Assembly: GCF_902726545.1 (NCBI RefSeq)
Contig: NZ_CACVAD010000051.1
Span: 1-32,228 of the forward strand
Direction of reading: 5' to 3'
Origin: Yersinia artesiana
GTDB taxonomy: Bacteria > Pseudomonadota > Gammaproteobacteria > Enterobacterales > Enterobacteriaceae
Length of the DNA stretch: 32,228 nucleotides
Shown here: positions 1 to 10,496 of the stretch, one piece after another
How positions within the stretch are numbered: the first letter of the stretch is position 1
How the letters are laid out: every line of letters begins with the position of its first letter
Notes under the pieces: model-generated
Seen by the model: only the letters and a program-made list of their open reading frames with translations
Told to the model about the DNA's origin: nothing
The model's database searches: none
Position numbers and translations under genes: made by a program

Positions 1-390
1 AAAATAGATTAATCCTTATCGATTAATTGAAGTAAAATGTCTGCCGGGTAACACTTGTTGTTATCAAGGGTATTATTGTATTACTGTCGGCTTTGCTGCT
101 GATTGCACGACTTTTTCTTAGGAAACGCCAGCAGTCGCGGGTTTTGTACTCAAAATGTGTAATTTCAAACAGTACGATTTTTATACTAAAAATGAGACAT
201 TCCTTGCAGAAGGAAATAATGCGTCAATTAATTGACAATTTATTATTTATTTAAGTTGCCGGAATTACTGGCGGAAAAATAGCCCGTTTATCATGACGTT
301 AATTTCTATTCCAACCACGAAAATAGCCTCTTATACGAGATATATCTCAAAAACCACCCATAAATATTGTCAAAGCGCATCCGCTCTGGC
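1..390. other. Non-coding region upstream of mraZ, rich in palindromes
   Basis: No plausible gene is visible here. The stretch is AT-rich and holds three perfect palindromes: GATTAATC at 7-14 (with a near copy GATTAATT at 21-28), GTCAATTAATTGAC at 223-236 and GAGATATATCTC at 337-348. In E. coli the gene upstream of mraZ is cra (fruR), separated by several hundred bases, so this is probably the cra-mraZ gap. That is inference, because no part of cra is in the window. Confidence 0.6.
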
Positions 391-420
391 TTGACAAGGT
401 TTTCATACCATCCGTAAACT
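391..420 (+). promoter_or_regulatory. Predicted sigma70 promoter of the dcw cluster (Pmra)
   Basis: TTGACA at 391-396 is a perfect -35 box. It is followed after 18 bp by TAAACT at 415-420, a good -10 box. The start of transcription would fall near 427, about 55 bp ahead of mraZ. This matches the known position of the main dcw promoter in E. coli, directly upstream of mraZ. Confidence 0.75.
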
Positions 421-428
421 CTTTAATG

Positions 429-461
429 TGGGGATTTGTGGGATAAAGTGGCGAATTGGGT
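429..461 (+). promoter_or_regulatory. MraZ-type operator: repeats spaced 10 bp
   Basis: TGGGG at 429-433, TGGGA at 439-443 and TGGCG at 449-453 recur with exact 10-bp spacing, and a further TGGGT lies at 457-461. MraZ proteins are known to bind direct TGGGN repeats separated by 5 bp, next to the mra promoter, so that protomers line up on one face of DNA. The array overlaps the predicted transcription start, which fits autorepression of the operon. The third repeat is degenerate (C in place of the last G). Confidence 0.65.
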
Positions 462-481
462 CATGAAGGGGTAACTCAGTC

Positions 482-940
482 ATGTTTCGTGGGGCAACGA
501 TGGTTAACCTCGACAGCAAAGGGCGGCTTGCCGTACCTACCCGTTATCGGGAATTGCTGAATGAGGAATCGCAAGGCCAGATGGTCTGTACCATAGACCT
601 TCACCAACCATGCCTGTTGCTTTATACACTCCCTGCATGGGAAGTCATTGAACAAAAATTATCCCGGCTGTCGAGCATGAACCCAGCTGAACGTCGAGTT
701 CAGCGTTTGCTGTTAGGGCATGCCAGTGAATGCCAGATGGACGGCGCTGGGCGCTTACTGATTGCAGGAACATTGCGTCAGCACGCCGGGCTGAATAAAG
801 AAGTGATGCTGGTTGGGCAGTTCAACAAGTTTGAACTGTGGGATGAACAGACCTGGTATCAACAAGTCAAGGATGACATCGACGCAGAACAGTCCACTCA
901 GGAACCTCTATCTGAGCGGCTACAGGACTTATCGCTATAA
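482..940 (+). CDS. mraZ: Transcriptional regulator MraZ
   Basis: This 152-residue protein is the first gene of the dcw cluster. MraZ is an AbrB/SpoVT-fold DNA-binding protein that forms ring oligomers and represses its own promoter. The N-terminus [19 protein letters not shown] is the first of two tandem MraZ domains (about residues 5-52 and 81-125); the second carries the matching [10 protein letters not shown] segment. The length equals the usual 152 residues. The start has AAGGGG at 467-472 as ribosome binding site. rsmH starts 2 bp after the stop, so the two are cotranscribed. The repeats at 429-461 are its likely operator. Confidence 0.97.
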   Translation: MFRGATMVNLDSKGRLAVPTRYRELLNEESQGQMVCTIDLHQPCLLLYTLPAWEVIEQKLSRLSSMNPAERRVQRLLLGHASECQMDGAGRLLIAGTLRQHAGLNKEVMLVGQFNKFELWDEQTWYQQVKDDIDAEQSTQEPLSERLQDLSL

Positions 941-942
941 GC

Positions 943-1905
943 ATGGTAGATAACAATCACATTGTAGATAACAACTACAAGCACACAAGCGTATTGCTGG
1001 ATGAGGCGGTTAATGGCCTGAACATCCGCGATAACGGCATCTATATTGACGGAACTTTTGGCCGTGGTGGCCACTCGCGTCTGATTTTGTCCCAACTTGG
1101 GCCAGAAGGGCGCCTGATAGCAATAGATCGTGACCCACAAGCGATTGAAGCGGCAAAATCCATTACAGACCCACGTTTTTCTATCGTACACGGCCCATTT
1201 TCTGATTTAGCGCATTATGTGCGGGAACTGGATTTAGTCGGCCGTATTAACGGTGTATTGCTGGATTTGGGCGTCTCCTCTCCCCAATTAGATGATCCTG
1301 AGCGCGGCTTTTCCTTTATGCGCGATGGGCCATTGGATATGCGCATGGACCCTACTCGTGGCATATCAGCAGCCGAGTGGTTAATGAAAGCCAGCGCTGA
1401 CGATATTGCTTGGGTGTTGAAAACCTTCGGTGAAGAACGTTTTGCCAAACGTTTAGCCAAGGCCATTGTTGAGCGCAACCTTACTCAACCGATGACACGC
1501 ACCAAAGAGCTGGCGGATTTGATTGCTAACGCCAGCCCATTCCGCGAAAAGCATAAACATCCTGCGACGCGCAGCTTCCAGGCTATCCGCATCTATATCA
1601 ACAGTGAATTGGAAGAGATAGAGCGCGCACTCGACGGTGCGCTTGAAGTTTTGGCACCGGAAGGTCGTTTATCTGTTATTAGCTTCCACTCCCTTGAAGA
1701 CCGTATTGTGAAAAACTTTATCCGTCATCATAGCCGCGGGCCACAGGTTCCGGCGGGTTTGCCATTGACGGAAGCACAGTTACGCAGCATGGGTGGCCGT
1801 ACCTTGAAATCGGTTGGCAAAATGATGCCGCCAGATGCTGAAGTGGCCGAAAACCCACGCGCGCGTAGCTCGGTATTACGTTTTGCCGAGAGGGTTAAAG
1901 AGTGA
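943..1905 (+). CDS. rsmH: 16S rRNA m4C1402 methyltransferase RsmH
   Basis: RsmH (MraW) uses S-adenosylmethionine to methylate N4 of C1402 in the 16S rRNA P site. The SAM-binding motif GTFGRGGHS is at about residues 37-45, and the family segments [14 protein letters not shown] and [13 protein letters not shown] are present. The protein has 320 residues against 313 in E. coli. The extra length is at the N-terminus, where GTAGATAACAA occurs at 946-956 and again at 964-974, giving a repeated VDNN. It starts 2 bp after mraZ and its stop overlaps the ftsL start. An internal start past the repeat would have to be an ATT codon, so 943 is preferred. Confidence 0.96.
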   Translation: MVDNNHIVDNNYKHTSVLLDEAVNGLNIRDNGIYIDGTFGRGGHSRLILSQLGPEGRLIAIDRDPQAIEAAKSITDPRFSIVHGPFSDLAHYVRELDLVGRINGVLLDLGVSSPQLDDPERGFSFMRDGPLDMRMDPTRGISAAEWLMKASADDIAWVLKTFGEERFAKRLAKAIVERNLTQPMTRTKELADLIANASPFREKHKHPATRSFQAIRIYINSELEEIERALDGALEVLAPEGRLSVISFHSLEDRIVKNFIRHHSRGPQVPAGLPLTEAQLRSMGGRTLKSVGKMMPPDAEVAENPRARSSVLRFAERVKE

Positions 1906-2222
1906 TAGGAAACGAACGCCACGGTTTAGTTGGAGTCATCGGCGGGGATTTACTTCGCAATGCGAAGATCCCGTTAATTCTACTGATTGCGGTGTTGGTG
2001 TCTGCCATTTTTGTTGTGACCACCGCCCACCGCACGCGCTTGCTGACCGCAGAGCGCGAACAGTTGGTACTGGAAAGGGATGCGCTGGATATTGAATGGC
2101 GCAACTTGATTCTGGAAGAAAACGCCTTGGGTGACCACAGCCGTGTTGAAAGTATCGCAACCGATAAGCTAAAAATGCAACATGTTGATCCATCACAAGA
2201 AAATATCGTGGTTCAGCAATAG
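1902..2222 (+). CDS. ftsL: Cell division protein FtsL
   Basis: FtsL is a bitopic inner-membrane protein that joins FtsB and FtsQ and helps activate FtsWI. The 106 residues show a short cytoplasmic tail, one membrane segment (about 22-42, [17 protein letters not shown]) and a periplasmic coiled coil (about 45-80). The C-terminal half ([20 protein letters not shown]) matches E. coli FtsL. The start is GTG at 1902, overlapping the rsmH stop by 4 bp, with GAGAGGG at 1888-1894 upstream. An in-frame TAA at 1896-1898 rules out a longer form, so the cytoplasmic tail is about 15 residues shorter than in E. coli (121 residues). Confidence 0.95.
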   Translation: MIGNERHGLVGVIGGDLLRNAKIPLILLIAVLVSAIFVVTTAHRTRLLTAEREQLVLERDALDIEWRNLILEENALGDHSRVESIATDKLKMQHVDPSQENIVVQQ

Positions 2223-2282
2223 GTTTTTCCAATAAATAAAGGAATTTGTCGCCACCATGACTCTGAGTAGCCAAGGTAACGC

Positions 2283-4046
2283 ATGAAAGCAGCGCGCCCC
2301 GGGAAGTTAAAGCGCCAGGAAGAACAAGCCAGCTTTATAAGCTGGCGTTTTGCGTTGCTGTGCGGCTGTATTTTGCTGGCATTGGTCGGCTTGATGTTAC
2401 GTACTGCTTATCTGCAAGTGATTAACCCCGATAAGTTGGTGCGTGAGGGTGACATGCGCTCACTGCGGGTGCAGGAAGTCCCTACTGCGCGTGGCATGAT
2501 AAGTGACCGCTCTGGCCGGCCATTGGCGGTCAGTGTGCCTGTTAACGCTGTTTGGGCCGATCCCAAAGAGTTGACCGAACGCGGTGGTATTACTCTCGAT
2601 ACCCGCTGGAAAGCTCTGTCTGATGCTTTGGAAATCCCACTAGATCAACTGGCGACGCGTATTAACGCTAACCCGAAAGGGCGCTTTGTTTATCTGGCTC
2701 GCCAGGTCAATCCGGCAATTGGCGACTACATCCATAAGCTGAAATTACCCGGAATCTATTTGCGTCAAGAATCCCGCCGTTACTATCCGGCTGGGCAAGT
2801 GATGGCTCATATCATCGGTGTAACTAACATCGATAGCCAAGGTATTGAAGGTGTAGAAAAAAGCTTTGACCGTTGGCTTACCGGGCAGCCGGGCGAGCGC
2901 ACGGTACGTAAAGACCGTTATGGCCGCGTTATCGAGGATATTTCCTCCGTGGACAGTCAAGCGGCACACAATCTGGTGTTGAGTGTTGATGAGCGCTTGC
3001 AGGCGTTGGTATACCGCGAGCTGAACAATGCAGTGGCATTCAACAAAGCAGAGTCGGGGACCGCAGTGCTGGTCGATGTGAATACCGGCGAAGTGTTGGC
3101 GATGGCGAACAGCCCATCCTATAACCCGAATAACCTCACCGGTACGCCGAAAGATGCGATGCGTAACCGGGCAATTACCGATATTTTTGAACCCGGCTCA
3201 ACAGTAAAGCCAATGGTAGTGATGACGGCATTGCAGCATGGCGTGGTGAAAGAGAATAGCGTGCTGAATACCTTGCCGTACTTTGTTAACGGTCACCAGA
3301 TTAAAGACGTGGCCCGTTATGCCGAGCTATCCGTGACCGGGATCTTGCAGAAGTCGAGTAACGTCGGTGTTTCTAAACTGGCGTTAGCGATGCCATCCTC
3401 AGCTTTAGTAGAAACTTACTCAAAGTTTGGGTTTGGGAAAGCGACCAATTTGGGGTTGGTCGGAGAAAGCAGTGGCTTATATCCTAAAAAACAACGGTGG
3501 TCTGACATAGAGAGGGCCACCTTCTCTTTCGGCTACGGGCTAATGGTAACACCGTTACAGCTAGCGCGAGTCTATGCAACCATCGGCAGCATGGGGATTT
3601 ATCGCCCGCTGTCGATTACTAAAGTTGACCCGCCAGTGGCCGGTGAACGCGTCTTCCCTGAACCGCTGGTGCGTACTGTGGTTCATATGATGGAAAGCGT
3701 GGCATTACCAGGCGGCGGGGGCACCAAAGCGGCAATCAAAGGCTACCGAATTGCCATTAAAACCGGTACCGCCAAGAAAGTCGGCCCAGATGGCAAATAT
3801 ATGGACCGATATCTCGCTTACACCGCTGGCGTCGCGCCCGCGAGTAACCCTAGATTTGCTCTGGTTGTGGTCATCAATGACCCGCAGGCAGGGAAATATT
3901 ACGGTGGTGCGGTTTCTGCACCGGTGTTCGGTGCCATCATGGGCGGTGTATTGCGCACCATGAACATTGAGCCAGATGCATTACCCACTGGTGATAAAAG
4001 CGAATTAGTGACTAATACAAAAGAGGGTTCAGGTGGCAGATCGTAA
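2283..4046 (+). CDS. ftsI: Septal peptidoglycan transpeptidase FtsI (PBP3)
   Basis: FtsI is the class B penicillin-binding protein that crosslinks septal peptidoglycan together with the FtsW polymerase; beta-lactams acylate it. It has 587 residues (588 in E. coli). A membrane segment lies at about 21-40, followed by the non-catalytic periplasmic module and the transpeptidase domain. The active-site motifs are S306-T-V-K309 (in EPGSTVKP), S358-S-N360 and K493-T-G495. An in-frame TAA at 2277-2279 fixes ATG 2283 as the start, with AAGG at 2273-2276 as ribosome binding site. The gene overlaps murE by 14 bp. Confidence 0.97.
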   Translation: MKAARPGKLKRQEEQASFISWRFALLCGCILLALVGLMLRTAYLQVINPDKLVREGDMRSLRVQEVPTARGMISDRSGRPLAVSVPVNAVWADPKELTERGGITLDTRWKALSDALEIPLDQLATRINANPKGRFVYLARQVNPAIGDYIHKLKLPGIYLRQESRRYYPAGQVMAHIIGVTNIDSQGIEGVEKSFDRWLTGQPGERTVRKDRYGRVIEDISSVDSQAAHNLVLSVDERLQALVYRELNNAVAFNKAESGTAVLVDVNTGEVLAMANSPSYNPNNLTGTPKDAMRNRAITDIFEPGSTVKPMVVMTALQHGVVKENSVLNTLPYFVNGHQIKDVARYAELSVTGILQKSSNVGVSKLALAMPSSALVETYSKFGFGKATNLGLVGESSGLYPKKQRWSDIERATFSFGYGLMVTPLQLARVYATIGSMGIYRPLSITKVDPPVAGERVFPEPLVRTVVHMMESVALPGGGGTKAAIKGYRIAIKTGTAKKVGPDGKYMDRYLAYTAGVAPASNPRFALVVVINDPQAGKYYGGAVSAPVFGAIMGGVLRTMNIEPDALPTGDKSELVTNTKEGSGGRS

Positions 4047-5520
4047 TTTGCGCGACTTACTCGCTCCTTGGGGGCTAGACGTCCCGGAGCGTGCGCTACG
4101 GGAAATGACATTAGACAGCCGTGTTGCCGCTGCCGGGGATTTATTTGTCGCTATTGTTGGCCACCAGACGGACGGGCGTCGCTATATCCCGCAAGCCATA
4201 GCTCAAGGTGTGGCGGCTGTGGTTGCTGAAGCTGATGGTGTGGCACCGGATGCCAGTATGGTCGAGATGCATGGTGTTCCTGTTATATATCTGCGTAATT
4301 TGAATCAGCACTTATCCAAGCTGGCGGGGCAATTTTACCATCAACCGGGTGCCGCATTACGTTTGGTCGGCGTGACGGGAACCAATGGCAAAACCACCAC
4401 CACTCAATTGCTGGCGCAATGGGCTCAAATGTTGGGCGAAACCAGTGCAGTGATGGGGACGGTTGGCAATGGTCTGTTAGGCCAGGTTATCCCGACTGAG
4501 AACACTACTGGCTCAGCGGTTGATATCCAGCATTTGCTACGCAATCTGGTTGATCAAGGGGCGACCTTTGCCGCGATGGAAGTCTCCTCCCACGGTTTGA
4601 TTCAGAACCGTGTAGCCGCATTGCCGTTTGCTGCCGCAGTGTTCACTAACTTAAGCCGTGATCATCTGGATTATCACGGCAATATGGCGAGTTACGAAGC
4701 AGCAAAATGGCTGCTGTTCTCCACTCATCAATCCGAACACAAAATCATTAATGCTGATGACGAAGTGGGTCGCCGCTGGTTAGGGCAGTTACCGCAAGCT
4801 GTCGCCGTTAGCATGGAAGGCAACATTCCTGTGGGTTGGAATGGCCCATGGCTATCAGCTACTCAGGTTCACTATCACGATAATGGTGCCAGCATTGCTT
4901 TTGATTCAAGCTGGGGCGAAGGCCAGTTAGAAAGCCGCCTGATGGGGGCATTCAATGTCAGTAACTTGCTGGTGGCACTGGCAACACTGCTTTCACTGGG
5001 TTACCCATTAACCCAATTATTAGCCGCAGCACCTCACCTACAACCGGTTTGCGGGCGGATGGAAGTATTTAATGCACCGGGCAAACCGACGGTAGTGGTG
5101 GATTATGCCCACACACCTGATGCATTGGAAAAAGCACTGGCGGCGGCGCGTTTACATTGTAAAGGCCAACTGTGGTGTGTGTTTGGTTGCGGTGGTGATC
5201 GCGACAAAGGTAAGCGCCCACTTATGGGCGGTATTGCGGAACAACTGGCTGATCGGGTGGTTGTCACTGATGATAACCCACGTAGTGAAGAGCCGCAGGC
5301 GATTGTCGCCGATATCCTCAGCGGGTTGCTGGATGCCGGGCATGCGCAAGCCATCCATGGCCGCGCAGAAGCGGTGACCAGCGCCATCATGCAAGCTAAA
5401 GCCGATGATGTGGTGTTGATTGCCGGCAAAGGACATGAAGATTATCAATTGGTCGGTAATCGCCGCTTGGATTACTCCGACCGAGTCACCGTCGCGCGTT
5501 TGTTGGGGGTGGTGGCATGA
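4033..5520 (+). CDS. murE: UDP-MurNAc-tripeptide synthetase MurE (meso-DAP ligase)
   Basis: MurE adds meso-diaminopimelate to UDP-MurNAc-L-Ala-D-Glu in the cytoplasm using ATP. The 495 residues equal the E. coli length. The ATP loop GTNGKTTTT begins at about residue 116. The motif D414-N-P-R417 marks meso-DAP rather than lysine specificity, as expected for a Gram-negative wall. The start is GTG at 4033, inside the end of ftsI, with AGAGGG at 4022-4027 as ribosome binding site; the resulting N-terminus [13 protein letters not shown] matches the E. coli one. The stop overlaps the murF start as ATGA. Confidence 0.97.
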   Translation: MADRNLRDLLAPWGLDVPERALREMTLDSRVAAAGDLFVAIVGHQTDGRRYIPQAIAQGVAAVVAEADGVAPDASMVEMHGVPVIYLRNLNQHLSKLAGQFYHQPGAALRLVGVTGTNGKTTTTQLLAQWAQMLGETSAVMGTVGNGLLGQVIPTENTTGSAVDIQHLLRNLVDQGATFAAMEVSSHGLIQNRVAALPFAAAVFTNLSRDHLDYHGNMASYEAAKWLLFSTHQSEHKIINADDEVGRRWLGQLPQAVAVSMEGNIPVGWNGPWLSATQVHYHDNGASIAFDSSWGEGQLESRLMGAFNVSNLLVALATLLSLGYPLTQLLAAAPHLQPVCGRMEVFNAPGKPTVVVDYAHTPDALEKALAAARLHCKGQLWCVFGCGGDRDKGKRPLMGGIAEQLADRVVVTDDNPRSEEPQAIVADILSGLLDAGHAQAIHGRAEAVTSAIMQAKADDVVLIAGKGHEDYQLVGNRRLDYSDRVTVARLLGVVA

Positions 5521-6881
5521 TTAAGGTCTCACTGCATTTTCTGTCCACGCTGCTGAACGCCGAATATATTGGTCGCGATAGCGCCGATATTACCGAAGTG
5601 ACCATTGATACTCGTAAGGTCATTCCTGGCTGTTTATTCGTTGCGCTGAAAGGCGAGCGTTTTGATGGACATGACTTTGCAGAAGATGCTGTTGCCGCTG
5701 GCGCTGGTGCTTTGCTGGTAAGTAAACGCTTACTGGTGGAGGCACCACAATTAGTGGTTAAAGACACCCGTCTGGCATTGGGGCAATTGGCTGCATGGGT
5801 GCGCCAGCAAGTGCCTGCCCGTGTGGTGGCCTTAACCGGCTCCTCCGGTAAAACCTCAGTAAAAGAAATGGTTGCGGCAATTTTGCGCCAATGTGGCAAG
5901 GTGCTTTATACCGCCGGTAACTTTAATAATGATATCGGCGTACCGCTGACCTTGCTGCGTCTGACGCCTGAATATGATTTTGCTGTCATTGAGCTAGGCG
6001 CTAACCATATCGGTGAGATTGCCTATACCACGGACTTAAGCCGCCCTGAAAGTACTTTGGTTAACAATTTGGCCGCCGCGCATCTGGAAGGTTTTGGCTC
6101 GCTGGCTGGTGTGGCTCAAGCTAAAGGCGAAATTTTTGCCGGCTTACCCGCGAATGGCACTGCGATTATTAATGCTGATAGCAATGACTGGCCGCACTGG
6201 CAGGAAACATTGCATAACAAGCGCGTATGGCGTTTTGCACCTCTCGGCGCAGAAGATATCGATTTCTTTGCCAGTGACGTGCGTATTACACCGCAAGTCA
6301 CTCATTTCACTCTGCATTCTCCTTTCGGCACGGTGGCTATCGAATTGCCACTGCCGGGGCGACATAACATTGCCAATGCATTAGCCGCCGCGGCGTTAGC
6401 CATGTCGGTCGGTGCCAGTTTAACTGCCGTTCGTGAGGGGCTGACGCAATTACAGGCCGTGCCGGGTCGTTTATTCCCGATTGAGCTTGCTGCTGGCAAG
6501 TTGCTGCTCGATGACAGCTACAACGCCAATGTCGGCTCCATGACTGCCGCCGCGCAAGTGCTGGCCGAAATGCCGGGCTACCGGGTGATGGTGGTGGGTG
6601 ATATGGGGGAGTTGGGTGAAACCGCAGTCGATTGCCACCGTCAGGTGGGCGAAGCCGCTAAACAGGCGGGTATCGATAAAGTCCTGAGCGTGGGGACATT
6701 AAGCCAGACACTTAGCGATGCAAGCGGGTGCGGCGAACATTTTCAGGATAAGAACACTTTAGCAGCCCGTGTCAGTGAATTGCTGCTCGAACATCCGGTT
6801 ATCACCGTCTTAATTAAAGGTTCACGTAGCGCCGCCATGGAAAATGTCGTGCGTGCGTTACAGGAGAAGGCATCATGTTAG
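5517..6881 (+). CDS. murF: UDP-MurNAc-tripeptide:D-Ala-D-Ala ligase MurF
   Basis: MurF adds the D-Ala-D-Ala dipeptide made by Ddl, completing UDP-MurNAc-pentapeptide. It has 454 residues (452 in E. coli) and the three-domain Mur ligase layout. The ATP loop GSSGKTS is at residues 108-114, and the family stretch YNANVGSM with DDS just before it is visible. It starts within the murE stop (ATGA overlap, 4 bp) and overlaps mraY by 7 bp, so translation is probably coupled across murE-murF-mraY. Confidence 0.96.
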
Positions 6882-7957
6882 TTTGGTTGGCTGAATACTT
6901 AGTAAAATTTTACTCGGGCTTTAACGTCTTTTCCTATTTGACGTTCCGCGCCATTGTCAGTCTGTTGACGGCATTAATTATCTCATTGTGGATGGGGCCG
7001 CATCTGATCGCCTATTTGCAGAAATTACAGATTGGTCAAGTCGTCCGTAATGACGGGCCAGAGTCACATTTCAGTAAACGCGGCACCCCGACTATGGGCG
7101 GCCTGATGATTTTGTTTTCCATCACTATTTCGGTTCTGATGTGGGCTTACCCGTCTAACCCCTATGTGTGGTGCGTACTATTCATTCTTATCGGTTATGG
7201 GATTGTCGGTTTTATCGATGATTACCGCAAAGTGGTACGCAAAGACACTAAGGGCCTGATTGCCCGCTGGAAATACTTCTGGCAGTCGATCATTGCACTG
7301 GCTGCCGCTTTTGCGATGTACAGCATCGGTAAAGATACTCCAGCCACTGAACTGGTAGTGCCCTTCTTCAAAGACATCATGCCGCAGCTAGGGCTACTGT
7401 ATATCCTGCTGGCTTACTTCGTCATTGTGGGCACCAGCAACGCGGTTAATTTGACCGACGGGTTGGATGGTCTGGCGATTATGCCAACGGTATTTGTTGC
7501 TGGCGGTTTCGCATTGGTGGCCTGGGCGACCGGTAACGTGAACTTTGCTGCATACCTGCATATTCCTTATCTGCGTCACGCTGGCGAGCTGGTGATTGTC
7601 TGCACCGCGATTGTCGGGGCTGGGCTGGGCTTTTTATGGTTCAACACCTATCCGGCTCAAGTGTTTATGGGCGATGTCGGTTCTCTGGCATTGGGCGGGG
7701 CGCTGGGCACCATCGCGGTATTGCTGCGCCAAGAGTTCTTATTAGTGATTATGGGCGGGGTGTTCGTGGTTGAAACACTGTCGGTCATCTTGCAAGTCGG
7801 TTCCTTTAAGTTACGTGGGCAACGCATTTTCCGTATGGCTCCGATTCACCATCATTACGAACTTAAAGGCTGGCCAGAACCGCGGGTGATCGTGCGCTTC
7901 TGGATTATTTCGCTGATGCTGGTGCTGATTGGCCTGGCGACGCTGAAGGTGCGGTAA
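6875..7957 (+). CDS. mraY: Phospho-MurNAc-pentapeptide translocase MraY
   Basis: MraY transfers phospho-MurNAc-pentapeptide to undecaprenyl phosphate at the inner membrane to give lipid I. It has 360 residues, the usual length, and about ten membrane segments. The catalytic aspartates D115-D116 (in GFIDDYRK) and D267 (in MGDVGS) are present, as is the conserved PIHHHYE segment near the C-terminus. A strong ribosome binding site AGGAGAAGG lies at 6862-6870, inside murF. murD begins 2 bp after its stop. Confidence 0.97.
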
Positions 7958-7959
7958 TT

Positions 7960-9294
7960 ATGGTTGATTATCAGGGTAAGAAAGTCGTCATTATCGGGCT
8001 GGGGCTAACCGGCCTTTCCTGCGTTGATTTCTTCATCGCGCGTGGCGTAACGCCGCGTGTGATGGATACCCGTATCAATCCACCGGGCCTGGATAAATTA
8101 CCCGAAAATGTCGAGCGCCATGTTGGTGACTTGAATCAACAGTGGTTATTGGACGCTGATTTGATTGTGGCCAGCCCCGGTATTGCGTTGGCACATCCAG
8201 TCTTAAGTGAAGCCGCTGAAGCCGGTGTTGAGATTGTCGGCGATATCGAACTGTTCTGTCGTGAAAATCAGGCACCTGTGGTGGCGATTACCGGTTCTAA
8301 CGGTAAAAGTACCGTAACCACTCTGGTCGGTGAGATGGCGAAAGCCGCTGGCTGGCAGGTGGGCGTAGGGGGCAACATTGGCGTTCCTGCTCTGAGCTTA
8401 TTGAAACAGTTGACCTTGCAAAAACACGAAAACCAATTGGTGGTGTTGGAATTATCCAGCTTCCAGTTGGAAACCACCACAAGCCTGCGTGCCAGTGCGG
8501 CCACCATACTGAACGTGACGGAAGATCACACTGACCGTTATCCGTTCGGGTTGCAGCAATATCGCGCAGCTAAGCTGCGGGTATATGAAAACGCTAAAGT
8601 TTGTGTCGTGAATGCCGATGACGCGCTCACTATGCCAGTTCGTGGTGCTGATAACCGTTGTATCAGCTTTGGGGTGGATGTCGGTGATTACCATTTGAAT
8701 AAGCAGCAAGGAGAAATCTGGCTGCGGGTTCGGGGTGAGAAGGTGCTGAATACTCGGGAAATGAAATTAACCGGGCGGCATAACTATACCAATGCGCTAG
8801 CCGCACTGGCATTGGCTGATGCAGTGGGTATTCCGCGCTCATCAAGTTTGAAAGCGTTGACCACGTTCACTGGTTTGCCGCACCGTTTCCAACTGGTGTT
8901 TGAACACAACGGCGTGCGTTGGATTAACGACTCCAAAGCCACCAACGTGGGCAGCACCGAAGCGGCTCTGGATGGTTTACAGGTTGATGGCACTTTGCAT
9001 TTGTTACTGGGCGGTGACGGGAAATCGGCAGATTTCTCCGGGTTAACCCGCTTTTTACAAGGCGACCATATCAAGATTTACTGTTTTGGGCGTGATGGTG
9101 AGCAACTGGCTGAGCTGCGTCCGGAAGTGTCGCAACTGACTGAAACGATGGAACAAGCCATGGTGCTGCTGGCGAAATCACTGGCACCGGGCGATATGGT
9201 GTTATTGTCACCCGCTTGCGCCAGCCTGGATCAGTTCCGCAGCTTCGAGCAACGTGGTGATGAGTTTGCTCGTCTGGCAGAGGAGTTAGGCTGA
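7960..9294 (+). CDS. murD: UDP-MurNAc-L-Ala:D-Glu ligase MurD
   Basis: MurD adds D-glutamate to UDP-MurNAc-L-Ala, the second amino acid of the stem peptide. It has 444 residues (438 in E. coli). The N-terminal Rossmann-like UDP-binding domain starts with [12 protein letters not shown]. The ATP loop GSNGKSTVT is at residues 112-120, and the C-terminal domain holds [11 protein letters not shown]. The start is 2 bp after mraY, with GAAGGTG upstream. Its TGA stop shares one base with the ftsW start (TGATG at 9292-9296), a typical coupling junction. Confidence 0.96.
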   Translation: MVDYQGKKVVIIGLGLTGLSCVDFFIARGVTPRVMDTRINPPGLDKLPENVERHVGDLNQQWLLDADLIVASPGIALAHPVLSEAAEAGVEIVGDIELFCRENQAPVVAITGSNGKSTVTTLVGEMAKAAGWQVGVGGNIGVPALSLLKQLTLQKHENQLVVLELSSFQLETTTSLRASAATILNVTEDHTDRYPFGLQQYRAAKLRVYENAKVCVVNADDALTMPVRGADNRCISFGVDVGDYHLNKQQGEIWLRVRGEKVLNTREMKLTGRHNYTNALAALALADAVGIPRSSSLKALTTFTGLPHRFQLVFEHNGVRWINDSKATNVGSTEAALDGLQVDGTLHLLLGGDGKSADFSGLTRFLQGDHIKIYCFGRDGEQLAELRPEVSQLTETMEQAMVLLAKSLAPGDMVLLSPACASLDQFRSFEQRGDEFARLAEELG

Positions 9295-10496
9295 TGCGCA
9301 TGCCGGGGCTGGGGCTGTTTAATACCGTAAAACATTTTGTGATGGGGTCGCGCGAAAGCGACACCACCAGCATGGTGCTTTACGACAGAACCTTGCTGTG
9401 GCTGACCTTCGGTTTGGCAATTATTGGTTTTGTGATGGTGACATCGGCATCGATGCCAATTGGTCAGCGTCTGGCGGGTGATCCTTTCCTGTTTGCCAAG
9501 CGTGATGCGCTGTATTTGGCACTGGCGTTTGGTTTGTCGCTGGTGACTTTACGTATTCCGATGGAAGTCTGGCAGCGCTATAGCAACATTATGTTGCTGA
9601 TTTCAATTGTGATGTTGCTGGTAGTGCTGGTGGTGGGTAGCTCGGTCAACGGGGCATCCCGCTGGATTTCTCTTGGGCCGCTGCGTATTCAGCCGGCTGA
9701 GCTATCCAAGTTGTCACTGTTTTGCTATCTGGCCAGCTATTTGGTGCGCAAAGTAGAAGAGGTTCGCAGTAACTTTTGGGGTTTTTGTAAACCCATGGGC
9801 GTAATGGTTATTTTGGCCGTACTCCTGTTGGCACAGCCCGATTTGGGTACGGTGGTGGTGTTGTTTATCACCACATTGGCGATGTTATTCCTGGCCGGTG
9901 CCAAGATGTGGCAGTTTTTAGCCATTATCGGTTCTGGTGTGTTTGCCGTTTGCCTGCTAATTGTTGCCGAACCTTACCGTATGCGCCGTGTGACATCATT
10001 CTGGAACCCATGGGCGGATCCCTTCGGCAGTGGTTACCAGTTGACCCAATCATTGATGGCTTTTGGTCGCGGTGAATTCTGGGGGCAGGGCTTAGGGAAT
10101 TCAGTGCAGAAACTGGAGTATTTACCGGAAGCTCATACTGACTTTATTTTCTCGATTTTAGGCGAGGAGTTGGGGTATTTCGGTGTGGTTCTTGCATTGT
10201 TAATGGTATTCTTCGTCGCTTTTCGTGCTATGTCCATCGGGCGTCGCGCTTTAGAGATAGATCAGCGATTTTCTGGCTTTTTGGCCTGCTCGATTGGCGT
10301 TTGGTTTAGCTTCCAGGCGCTGGTTAATGTTGGGGCTGCTGCTGGAATGTTGCCAACCAAAGGCTTGACACTGCCGCTGATAAGTTACGGTGGTTCGAGC
10401 CTGATTATTATGTCAACGGCCATTGTGTTGTTGCTACGTATTGATTTTGAAACACGTCTGGCAAAAGCCCAGGCGTTTGTAAGGAGTGCCAGATGA
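9294..10496 (+). CDS. ftsW: Septal peptidoglycan polymerase FtsW
   Basis: FtsW is a SEDS-family glycosyltransferase that polymerises lipid II at the septum with FtsI. The 400 residues carry about ten membrane segments starting near residue 33. Family signatures include [24 protein letters not shown], and [18 protein letters not shown] with the conserved loop aspartate. The C-terminal ISYGGSSLI motif is present. It is about 14 residues shorter than E. coli FtsW at the cytoplasmic N-terminus. It overlaps murG by 4 bp (ATGA). Confidence 0.96.
   Translation: MRMPGLGLFNTVKHFVMGSRESDTTSMVLYDRTLLWLTFGLAIIGFVMVTSASMPIGQRLAGDPFLFAKRDALYLALAFGLSLVTLRIPMEVWQRYSNIMLLISIVMLLVVLVVGSSVNGASRWISLGPLRIQPAELSKLSLFCYLASYLVRKVEEVRSNFWGFCKPMGVMVILAVLLLAQPDLGTVVVLFITTLAMLFLAGAKMWQFLAIIGSGVFAVCLLIVAEPYRMRRVTSFWNPWADPFGSGYQLTQSLMAFGRGEFWGQGLGNSVQKLEYLPEAHTDFIFSILGEELGYFGVVLALLMVFFVAFRAMSIGRRALEIDQRFSGFLACSIGVWFSFQALVNVGAAAGMLPTKGLTLPLISYGGSSLIIMSTAIVLLLRIDFETRLAKAQAFVRSAR

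Noticed and set aside
898-1191. Reading frames on the strand opposite rsmH and similar frames inside other dcw genes
   Set aside because: They lie within strongly conserved genes, lack ribosome binding sites and resemble no family; they are shadows of the real frames.
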